Position numbers and translations under genes: made by a program. Positions 1-6,435 of a stretch of 10,507 nt of DNA are shown piece by piece; position 1 is the stretch's first letter; each line of letters opens with the position of its first letter. The stretch comes from CAYGWP01 sp964353455 (GTDB lineage Bacteria > Planctomycetota > Phycisphaerae > FEN-1346): contig CAYGWP010000118.1 of the NCBI GenBank assembly GCA_964353455.1, positions 1 through 10,507 on the forward strand, written 5' to 3'. The notes below the pieces were generated by a model. That model saw only the letters and a program-made list of their open reading frames with translations, ran no database searches and was not told the DNA's origin.

Positions 1-1716
1 GGTGTAGTCGTACACGCGGAACATGAGTTTGTTGGTCGGCGCGTCCAGCCGCGTGCCCCGACCCACCATCTGGTAGAAGGCAATGGGGGAGCGGACGTAC
101 TTGAAAAAGACGATGTTGCGCACGCGTGGCACATCCACGCCGGTGGTCAGGAGTTCCACGGTGGTGGCGATGAAGTGAGAGCGCGAGGCCCCGCGAAGGT
201 CGGCCAGGAACTGGCTGCCGCCGACGCTGGCCGTGCACTTGAAGGCGTAAGGGTCGAGACGCATCTTGCCTTGCTTGGCGCACCACTGGGCGTAGAGGTT
301 GTTCAAGGTGGCGGCCACATCGTCGGCGTGACGGTCGCGGGCGCAGAAGATGATCGTCTTCTGCTCCGGCCCCCCGGTGTCCAGCAGGTACTTGAAAAGG
401 TCCTGGCACATGGCCAGCACTCGGTCGGGCAGGAGGATGCGGTCTTCGTACTCCGTCTTCTCGTAGCGCGCCTTCAGTTCGGCCGCCGAAATCGGCTGGC
501 CCGTGTTGGCATCAACGGGGTTTCGGGCCAGGATGTCCTCTATCGTGATGCCGGTGTCGTCGAGGTTGACGCGGCCTTTCTGGATTTCGCAGGCCGCCAG
601 GTATCCGTCCTCGATGCCCTGTGCCATGTCGTACTCATAGACCGGATCGCCGAAGTATCGCAGGTTGTCGGCCGAGATGGCGGCATCGGCCTGGCCCTCG
701 CGGCTGTCTTCGGTGAACTCGATCTGGCGCGGCGTGGCCGTGAGGCCGATCTGCACGGCGTTGGGGTTGCGCTTTAAGACCTGAGACCACTTGCCCCACG
801 CCGAGCGATGGCATTCGTCGATCACGATGTGGCTGAAGTAGTTTTCGGGATAGAACGTGGTGAGGAAGTTGGCCGTGCCGTCCTCGGTATCCACATCAAG
901 CGTCTGATAGGTGGCAACGTGGATGCGGGCGTTGCGGGCGTTGTTCTTGCCATCCGGGCCGCGATAGACTTCGGCCGCGTCGGAACCGAAGACGCCTTGT
1001 AGGGCGCCAAGGCCCTGGGCGCGGAGTTCATCGCGGTCGCAGACGAAAAGTGCCCGCTTGAGTTGCCCCACATCGGCGAATCGCCTGAGGAGGTGCACCG
1101 CGATAAACGTCTTGCCGGCGCCGGTGGCCAGGGAAAGAAGCGCCCGCCTGGGTTCGCCGGTCTTCTCGCAACGGGCGATCTTCTCAAGCACGGCGCGGAT
1201 AGCGGCGTCCTGGTAGTACCGGCGAGTGGCCTCGCCGCCGACATACCGAGCCAGGAGCGGCCGGGCGGCGGGGTCGGCCAGGCTGAAGCCCACGTGATGC
1301 TCGTAGCGGGCCTGCAACTCGGCGGGCGTGGGGAACTGGGTCAGCGGTTTGGGAGCCGCGGTCAGGCCCGTGAGACTGTCGAACTCTACAAAGAGGTGCC
1401 CGTTGCTCGAAAAGACGAACGGCACGTTCATACGCTTGCAGGCGGCGTAACCTTTGGCCTGCTCAAGCCCGTGTGCCGGCGGCAGGTTCTCGGCCTTGGC
1501 CTCGAAGATGGCCACGGCCACAGGTTGCGTGTCGATGTTGACGCGGATGCGGAGCGTGTAGTCGATTCGCCCGCGGGCACGCTTGCGGGGCTTGCCGTCG
1601 ATGATCTCGATGGCCCCGGCGGTTTCCTCGCGCTTGATGAGGTCTTCGGTCCAGCCTCGCGCATGAATGGCCGGGTCGATGAGTTTGGCGCGGGTGTCTG
1701 ATTCACCTAGCGGCAT
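1..1716 (-). CDS. hsdR: Type I restriction enzyme R subunit (HsdR), 3' end cut by window edge
   Basis: This is the ATP-dependent translocase/nuclease subunit of a type I restriction-modification system, which cuts unmodified DNA in complex with the HsdM and HsdS subunits. The 572 visible residues hold an N-terminal nuclease domain with the PD-(D/E)xK pattern (D52, then E72-A-K74), a glutamine-motif-like YYQDAAI (167-173), helicase motif I LATGAGKT (196-203), motif II DECH (300-303), motif III LTATP (325-329) and motif VI QMVGRGTRL (549-557). The sequence stays open to base 1, so the C-terminal part (in relatives an EcoEI-type R C-terminal domain) is outside the window and completeness cannot be judged. 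The ATG at 1716 is preceded by an AGGGGG ribosome site (complement of 1721-1726). No hsdM or hsdS is visible; if present they would lie downstream, past the left edge. Family assignment is firm from the motif order; the subtype is inference. Confidence 0.92.
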   Translation of the reverse strand, partial: MPLGESDTRAKLIDPAIHARGWTEDLIKREETAGAIEIIDGKPRKRARGRIDYTLRIRVNIDTQPVAVAIFEAKAENLPPAHGLEQAKGYAACKRMNVPFVFSSNGHLFVEFDSLTGLTAAPKPLTQFPTPAELQARYEHHVGFSLADPAARPLLARYVGGEATRRYYQDAAIRAVLEKIARCEKTGEPRRALLSLATGAGKTFIAVHLLRRFADVGQLKRALFVCDRDELRAQGLGALQGVFGSDAAEVYRGPDGKNNARNARIHVATYQTLDVDTEDGTANFLTTFYPENYFSHIVIDECHRSAWGKWSQVLKRNPNAVQIGLTATPRQIEFTEDSREGQADAAISADNLRYFGDPVYEYDMAQGIEDGYLAACEIQKGRVNLDDTGITIEDILARNPVDANTGQPISAAELKARYEKTEYEDRILLPDRVLAMCQDLFKYLLDTGGPEQKTIIFCARDRHADDVAATLNNLYAQWCAKQGKMRLDPYAFKCTASVGGSQFLADLRGASRSHFIATTVELLTTGVDVPRVRNIVFFKYVRSPIAFYQMVGRGTRLDAPTNKLMFRVYDYT

Positions 1717-1814
1717 GGCGCCCCCTGACACGTGCCGGCCTGCGGTCAATCCACAACTGTTCCCAATCTGTTACATTTAACCGGCCTGCTTGCACGCCGC
1801 GTATTCGCAGAAGC

Positions 1815-1844
1815 ATTTTAGCGCGGGTGTTTACTTCCTGTCCC
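1815..1844 (-). promoter_or_regulatory. Possible sigma70-like promoter for hsdR
   Basis: On the minus strand GGGACA (complement of 1839-1844, 4 of 6 matches to the -35 consensus) is followed after 18 bases by TAAAAT (complement of 1815-1820, 5 of 6 matches to the -10 consensus). This would start transcription near 1808, leaving a leader of about 90 bases before hsdR. The -35 lies inside the last codons of the preceding propeller gene. I see no strong intrinsic terminator in the 114-base gap, so readthrough from that gene is also possible. This is a pattern match only, in a phylum where promoter consensus is poorly known. Confidence 0.3.
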
Positions 1845-4800
1845 AGCAAGCCACCGTGCCGCTGGCCAGCGAGATGAACAACCTGCCGCCGGCAACCGAC
1901 ATTCCGTCCCAGACCGGAACGCCTTCCAGTTTGTACTCCGCAAGTTTCTGGCCGTCTGCGGCCGAGACGACCCACAGCAAGGCCCCCATCTTGCCGCGCC
2001 AGGCATCATCCTGCGCCTTGAGTTGGCGATTGATGTCATCGTCAGCCCCCGGCAGGAAGCCGAGCATCTTCGATTCATCGGCGACGTCGGGCGGTCCGGC
2101 CACGAACAGGTTCCGCCCGCCCAGGGCCATGGCGCTGGCCAGGAGCGAAGGCGACTGTATCTGCCAGTGCACCTTGAACGGGCCGGCGATGTTGTTGGTC
2201 GCAGCGGCGACCCCCCGCGCCTTCTCCGCGTTGCCGGCCCCCTTGGCCCCCTTGGCGGCCCTCTTACCCGCAGCGCCGATCGCGCCCGCGCCCGCCTGCG
2301 CCGCCTCGCCTCCGGCAGCCTTGTCGGCCGCGTATAGCCGGTAGGTAGGCGTGGGAAGCAGCGTGTTGCCGAGGCCGTCGGCCCGGAACCCGTACGCCCG
2401 CGATTCGTCGAGCACCATGATGCGGCCGCTGGGCGCCTGGTTCTGAGCGCGGTTGTACTCCGACCAGCCCTCGGGGAAGTTCTCGGCGTACGTCCAGTAC
2501 GACCTGTGGAACCACACGTCGTCCAGAAAACCGGTCGAGCAGAAGAGATGCATTGCCCCGCCGTCGATTATGGCCGACTTCGGCGACATCGGCGCAACGC
2601 CGACCCGCTTACCCTCCATGTCGAACCTCTGCGCTTGCATATACACATATTTCCCATCACAGGAGAGGATGTCGGAATTCGCCACGGGCATGGACTTGCC
2701 GATGATCAGGGTCTGAAGGTTCGCGCCGGTCTGCGGGTCCAACTCGTTCAGCACCGTCTCGGAGAGCCTGCCGCCCGTTGCGGCATCCAGCCGCGCGAGG
2801 CGCATGCCGCCGTCAAAGAACATGTTGCGCCCGGCCAGGGCATACACGACGTTGCCATAGACGAGCACGCTGCCGTGGACGGGCCACACCGATTCCGGCC
2901 GCTGAGCAGAAATGAGTTGCCGGTCTTCCGGCGCAACCAGGCGCCTCCATGCCAGGACCCCGTCGGCGGCGCGAAGGCAGTAAACCCAGCCGTCGGCCGA
3001 GCCGAACAGCACCGTTCCCTGGCGGATCGTCGGCGGCGAATCAATCCTGCCCCCGGCCACAAACTTCCAGAGCACCTTGCCGGTACCCGCATCCAGTGCG
3101 TACAGGGTGTGGGCATCGACCGAGGCGACGTAAACCCTGCCGCCGGCGATCACCGGCTGCGTCAGCCTGCCGCCCAGGTTGGTCTCCCACGACTTCTTGA
3201 GGTCGGCGGGGACCTGCGTCGGGCTGTAGCCGGTCCGGGCCGCATCGTGCCTGTACATCGGCCATTCGTCCTGGCCGGCGGCGTTTGCGCCGGGCTTCTG
3301 CGCGCTCACCTCCGGATAGGCGGGCCCTTTCTCCAGCCGCCGCTCCTCGGGCGTCAGGGCTGCGGGCGCCGGAGTCCTGCCGGCCGGGGCCAAAGCGCAG
3401 AAATACGGCAACTTCGACATGTAGTAGCAGGCGCACGAGTCGGGGGGCTTGTAGAGCAGCCCGTTGCACGGCATGACCCCGTAGATGCAACTGCCGCGCA
3501 CGTAGTTGAAGAGTTCCACCTTGCTGCCGCCGACCGTATAGAACTCCGTTCCTATGCCGGCGGTCATGATGTATTGCTCCGTGGCCCGGCTGGGATAACA
3601 CCGGGCGTGCATCGGGAACGCCGGGAGGTTCTCGGCCACAAGGTCCTTTGCGGTCTGGCCCGTATGCAGGTCCAGTGCCGCAAAGTGCGTTCCCTTCTGC
3701 TGCGCCGCCCCGGTGTGCGCCGACCAGACAAGCCCCTTGATGACGAACAGGTCATTGGGGCAGAAGTGACCCGAAGGCAACGTCTTGCCTTCCCACAGCA
3801 CGTGGCCGTTCTCGGCGGAGAACCCGATGGTCCGGGTGCTGTGGCAGAAAACTAGGACGCCGTCGGAGTACACCACCCGCGGGGCCGCCCCTGTTGCCGC
3901 CATGATGGACACGCGAGCCGGGCCATCGGAGACCCACTCCTGCCGGCCGGTCTTGCGGTCGAGTGCGACCATCCGCTCGCCGTTAAAGAAGAAGATGCGC
4001 GTCTGGGCGACCGTCACGGTGAGCGGCGCGACCTTCGCGGTGTGAGTCCAGATCTTCCTGCCGGAATCGGCCTCCACGGCCATGATGGTCCGGTCGGGGC
4101 GTTCGGTGGTCCAACCCCAGCCGGAGTTCGCCCGGTTGATCTCGCTGTAGGTCGCGGCCTCGGCCCTGTAGTTCACAGGCTGCCTGCCGGGGTCCACCAG
4201 GAGATAGAGCACGCCGTCGGAGCACACGATCTCCTCGGTGGCCCGCGTGCCGTCGTACGTGCGGACAGTCTGACCGGTGACGGCATCAATGGCCGTCACG
4301 GGCTGGATCAGCCCGAGTGTGGCATAGACGCGGTCGCCGACCGCCACGAGCCTGCGCGGCAGGTAGCCCGGCCCGCTCTTGAGGGGCCAGTTCGTGGGAT
4401 GCCAGTCCGCCAGCGGCCGCCGCCAGAGCACTGTTCCGTTGAACCCGTCGCGGGCGATCAGGGTCCACCTGGCAGGAAGGAATATATGCTGGCGCAGACC
4501 TTCGTCGATGATATAGAAGACCCTGCCACCGGACGAAACCAGCGCGTACATGCTGGACATGAAATCATGGTTCCGCAGCCACTTGGGGTCGCCCACCCAT
4601 TGGATGCGCTGCGGCGGCCCGACGACCTTGTCGGCCCCCACCATCGTGCCCTGCGGGTCGTGCTGGTAGTGGGTCCACTCGTCGATGTCGGCCGGCCACG
4701 GCTTGACCTCGGCCTTCCACTCTCGGCCATCCCTGGTGCACAGCACTCCCTTCGGACACAGGACCCGCATCATCTCTCCCCTGGACACCGAGTATGCACT

Positions 4801-5160
4801 GTCAACCACCAGCAGGTTGACGGTGTTGTCGATGAAGGGGACGACCTTGCCGTCGAACTCCCTGGCCGCAACTTCCCCGTAGAATCCGGCTTCGGCGATG
4901 TTCGCGCGGGCTTCCTTGACCTTCTCGGCCGATGTGTCCAGCCCCTGGACGATTGTTGCGTCGGCGGCCCGCAGTGCGGCGGTGATTTTGCCGTCGCCGC
5001 AGCCCAGGTGGACGATGAGGCCGCCCTTCGTGCCGCTGGCGGCGAGTATCTGCCGCGCATCATCAGCCGGCCCCGCCCGAAGCGGCGTCGCCCACGCGCA
5101 AAGCGCCGCCCCGGCCATTGCGGCCCATACCGCCACAAACCGCTTACTTGCCGTTTTCAT
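1831..5160 (-). CDS. Secreted methyltransferase-like / PQQ-type beta-propeller fusion protein (1109 aa)
   Basis: This is a large exported protein of unknown exact function. Residues 1-29 form a signal peptide (K/R-rich start, hydrophobic core, likely cleavage after LRA). Residues about 42-145 resemble a class I SAM-methyltransferase: glycine motif HLGCGDGKI (51-59), acidic residue D75 in GLDTS, and a later LLVVD strand (116-120). The rest is a BamB/PQQ-like repeat protein with blades of the type 'D-x-x-T/D-G-x-x-x-W', for example 238-250, 290-304, 361-373, 399-413, 446-458, 687-703, 727-740 and 1064-1076. A second propeller begins near MYRHDAARTGYSP (635-647). Residues 943-990 are a low-complexity Ala/Gly/Lys segment. 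The start at 5160 has a GGAGG site six bases upstream and overlaps the end of the GH20-like gene by 17 bases. Similar fusions are familiar to me from Planctomycetota. SAM is not expected in the periplasm, so the methyltransferase fold may be degenerate or bind something else. An alternative reading is a non-enzymatic surface scaffold. Confidence 0.85.
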   Translation of the reverse strand: MKTASKRFVAVWAAMAGAALCAWATPLRAGPADDARQILAASGTKGGLIVHLGCGDGKITAALRAADATIVQGLDTSAEKVKEARANIAEAGFYGEVAAREFDGKVVPFIDNTVNLLVVDSAYSVSRGEMMRVLCPKGVLCTRDGREWKAEVKPWPADIDEWTHYQHDPQGTMVGADKVVGPPQRIQWVGDPKWLRNHDFMSSMYALVSSGGRVFYIIDEGLRQHIFLPARWTLIARDGFNGTVLWRRPLADWHPTNWPLKSGPGYLPRRLVAVGDRVYATLGLIQPVTAIDAVTGQTVRTYDGTRATEEIVCSDGVLYLLVDPGRQPVNYRAEAATYSEINRANSGWGWTTERPDRTIMAVEADSGRKIWTHTAKVAPLTVTVAQTRIFFFNGERMVALDRKTGRQEWVSDGPARVSIMAATGAAPRVVYSDGVLVFCHSTRTIGFSAENGHVLWEGKTLPSGHFCPNDLFVIKGLVWSAHTGAAQQKGTHFAALDLHTGQTAKDLVAENLPAFPMHARCYPSRATEQYIMTAGIGTEFYTVGGSKVELFNYVRGSCIYGVMPCNGLLYKPPDSCACYYMSKLPYFCALAPAGRTPAPAALTPEERRLEKGPAYPEVSAQKPGANAAGQDEWPMYRHDAARTGYSPTQVPADLKKSWETNLGGRLTQPVIAGGRVYVASVDAHTLYALDAGTGKVLWKFVAGGRIDSPPTIRQGTVLFGSADGWVYCLRAADGVLAWRRLVAPEDRQLISAQRPESVWPVHGSVLVYGNVVYALAGRNMFFDGGMRLARLDAATGGRLSETVLNELDPQTGANLQTLIIGKSMPVANSDILSCDGKYVYMQAQRFDMEGKRVGVAPMSPKSAIIDGGAMHLFCSTGFLDDVWFHRSYWTYAENFPEGWSEYNRAQNQAPSGRIMVLDESRAYGFRADGLGNTLLPTPTYRLYAADKAAGGEAAQAGAGAIGAAGKRAAKGAKGAGNAEKARGVAAATNNIAGPFKVHWQIQSPSLLASAMALGGRNLFVAGPPDVADESKMLGFLPGADDDINRQLKAQDDAWRGKMGALLWVVSAADGQKLAEYKLEGVPVWDGMSVAGGRLFISLASGTVACWDRK

Positions 5161-6190
5161 GGATCGCCTCCATTCCTTTTATCAGCGGCGGATACCCCGA
5201 GACGTTCCGGACATCAACCGACCACGTCGTGGCCATGTACCCCAGCACCAGCGGGCTCTTCTGTGCACGGGCGAAGGCGACCAGCGCCTCCACGGCGTCC
5301 GGCTTGTTCCAGCCGGCGGGCAGGATGCGGAAGCCCTTCGCCAGCAGCGCGGGGATCGACGGATACTCGCCCCGCTTATTATAGTGCCACGGACATATAA
5401 TGATGTCCTTGGGGATCATGTCCGCGGCCGGGGCCGTGCCGTTCAGGCTCGACTCCCACTCACCCATGCCCGTGGCCTTGCCGTCGATGAGGCGGTCGCC
5501 CCACATGAGCATCTCGGCCCCCTTCGCCTTCAGGTGGTCGTGGTAGTCCGTGACGGCCTTGGCGAACAACTTCGCCGGGTCCTGGCCCTTGCACCGCGCG
5601 CAGTGCTCGGAGCCGATCAGAAACACCTCGTCCATGCCGACGTGCATCGCATCCGCCTCGAAGGCGTCCAGCAGTTCGTCCATCAGCGCGAAGATGACCT
5701 TGTTGACCTCCGGATGCAGCGGGCACCAACTGCGGCAGTAGATTCCCTTGTTGTCGGGGAACTGGCCGGGAGTCTCGTCGAACTCCGGATGCGCAGTCAG
5801 GAGAATGCCGGTGCTGCCCTTCCACGACTGGTGGCCGAGGCAGTTGATCTGGGGGATGACTTTGATATTGACCTTGCGGCAGGCGGCCACGAACTTGCCG
5901 GCCCCGGCCTTCGTGATCGCCCCGGCGCCGCCCTTGAGTTCGGGGTGCGAGTGAAAATCGAAACTGTAGTTCACCTCCGTGACAAGGGTGTTGACGCCCA
6001 ACTTGGCCAGGGCCGTAAGTTGCGATTCCAGCGCATCAAGTGCCCCGGCGCTGCCGGTGATCACGTGGATGGCCCGCCAGGGTTCGGTCGCCGCGGCGAC
6101 CCGGACGGCCGCCGGACGCTCCTCGGCCACGGCCGCAACCGAAGCGCCCAGAAGAACCAGCCCGACCAGGACTTGCAGCGCGCCTTGCAT
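5144..6190 (-). CDS. Secreted glycoside hydrolase family 20-like protein (348 aa)
   Basis: This is a probable exported glycosidase with a GH20-type (beta-N-acetylhexosaminidase-like) TIM barrel. I chose the ATG at 6190 because an AAGGGG ribosome site lies six bases upstream and the first 22 residues make a hydrophobic signal peptide (cleavage likely AVA|EE). An in-frame ATG at 6412 would add 74 residues of non-signal sequence reaching across the divergent promoter region. The key motif is HVGMDE (183-188), matching the GH20 H-x-G-G-D-E strand whose adjacent Asp-Glu pair (here D187, E188) polarises the substrate acetamido group and acts as general acid. Other barrel landmarks are VIPQINCLGHQ (111-121) and WGDRL (230-234). 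A C-x-x-C pair (C197, C200) follows the catalytic motif. At 348 residues it is catalytic domain only, with no separate N-terminal GH20b domain evident. The substrate is unknown. It overlaps the next gene, so the two are probably co-translated. The GH20-like call is fairly sure; hexosaminidase activity is not. Confidence 0.72.
   Translation of the reverse strand: MQGALQVLVGLVLLGASVAAVAEERPAAVRVAAATEPWRAIHVITGSAGALDALESQLTALAKLGVNTLVTEVNYSFDFHSHPELKGGAGAITKAGAGKFVAACRKVNIKVIPQINCLGHQSWKGSTGILLTAHPEFDETPGQFPDNKGIYCRSWCPLHPEVNKVIFALMDELLDAFEADAMHVGMDEVFLIGSEHCARCKGQDPAKLFAKAVTDYHDHLKAKGAEMLMWGDRLIDGKATGMGEWESSLNGTAPAADMIPKDIIICPWHYNKRGEYPSIPALLAKGFRILPAGWNKPDAVEALVAFARAQKSPLVLGYMATTWSVDVRNVSGYPPLIKGMEAIHENGK
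5167..5171 (-). promoter_or_regulatory. Internal ribosome site for the propeller gene
   Basis: GGAGG on the minus strand sits six bases before the ATG at 5160 and lies inside the last codons of the GH20-like gene. Together with the 17-base gene overlap this suggests translational coupling and supports the 5160 start. Confidence 0.6.
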
Positions 6191-6196
6191 GTGTTT

Positions 6197-6202
6197 CCCC
6201 TT
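6197..6202 (-). promoter_or_regulatory. Ribosome site fixing the GH20-like start
   Basis: AAGGGG on the minus strand lies six bases upstream of the ATG at 6190. It decides in favour of this start over the longer reading frame beginning at 6412, and the resulting protein begins directly with a signal peptide. Confidence 0.6.
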
Positions 6203-6246
6203 ACGAACCTCGGCTCCAGCGACCTTCCCGTCGGCGATTCTCCCCG

Positions 6247-6263
6247 GCCAAACGGCCGTTGGC
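6247..6263. other. Inverted repeat in divergent intergenic region, possible operator
   Basis: GCCA-A-ACGGCCGT-TGGC is a 17-base near-perfect inverted repeat (one unpaired A at 6251) around the perfect palindrome AACGGCCGTT (6251-6260). It lies between the divergent GH20-like and molybdopterin genes, 57 bases from the start of the former and about 34 bases upstream of the predicted -35 of the latter. The position suits a regulator site, but palindromes of this length arise by chance in GC-rich DNA and no regulator gene is seen nearby. Confidence 0.25.
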
Positions 6264-6296
6264 AATAGGCATCTGGCCAGAAACCGGATTCCAGGC

Positions 6297-6324
6297 TTGA
6301 AGCGCAGCCGCCAGCCGCTAGAAT
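6297..6324 (+). promoter_or_regulatory. Sigma70-like promoter for the molybdopterin-isomerase-GH57 operon
   Basis: TTGAAG (6297-6302, 4 of 6 matches to the -35 consensus) and TAGAAT (6319-6324, 5 of 6 matches to the -10 consensus) are separated by 16 bases. Transcription would begin near 6331 and give a leader of about 105 bases before the ATG at 6436. This is the best promoter-like match seen in this divergent region on the plus strand. Confidence 0.45.
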
Positions 6325-6358
6325 CAACCGGAACGAGGCGGAACCCGCCCTGCGGACT

Positions 6359-6383
6359 GGCCCGCCCTACTGACTGGCGGGCC
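6359..6383 (+). other. Leader hairpin 1 (8-bp perfect stem)
   Basis: GGCCCGCC (6359-6366) and GGCGGGCC (6376-6383) form a perfect 8-bp stem with a 9-base loop, followed by TTT. It falls within the predicted leader RNA of the operon beginning at 6436. Confidence 0.45.
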
Positions 6384-6386
6384 TTT

Positions 6387-6405
6387 AGGGGTCCTGGACC
6401 CTTTT
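6387..6405 (+). terminator. Leader hairpin 2, terminator-like or attenuator candidate
   Basis: GGGTC and GACCC (6389-6393 and 6397-6401) pair across a short CTG loop, extendable by A-U and G-U pairs at the base, and are followed directly by TTTT (6402-6405). The hairpin ends about 30 bases before the start codon at 6436, so it could act as a leader attenuator rather than an end-of-gene terminator. The stem is short and the T-run only four, so strength is doubtful. Confidence 0.3.
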
Positions 6406-6435
6406 CCGCCACTGGCGAGGAGGCGGTGCACAGAC

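Noticed and set aside
175..1701. Plus-strand frames at 175-777, 808-1002 and 1063-1701.
   Set aside because: They are antisense to hsdR, whose helicase and nuclease motifs run in order on the minus strand.
2506..5400. Long open frames on the plus strand (for example 2506-3855 and 4042-5400, about 450 codons each) opposite the propeller gene.
   Set aside because: They are antisense to a gene with clear domain content, show no recognisable motifs, and are rich in Arg, Pro and Gly, as expected for complement frames of GC-rich coding DNA.
4898..6268. 456-codon plus-strand frame opposite the GH20-like gene.
   Set aside because: It is antisense to the GH20-like gene with its signal peptide and HVGMDE motif; the antisense product resembles no family.
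6191..6412. N-terminal extension of the GH20-like gene to an ATG at 6412.
   Set aside because: It would place 74 residues before a clear signal peptide and overlap the plus-strand promoter and leader; the ATG at 6190 has a proper ribosome site.
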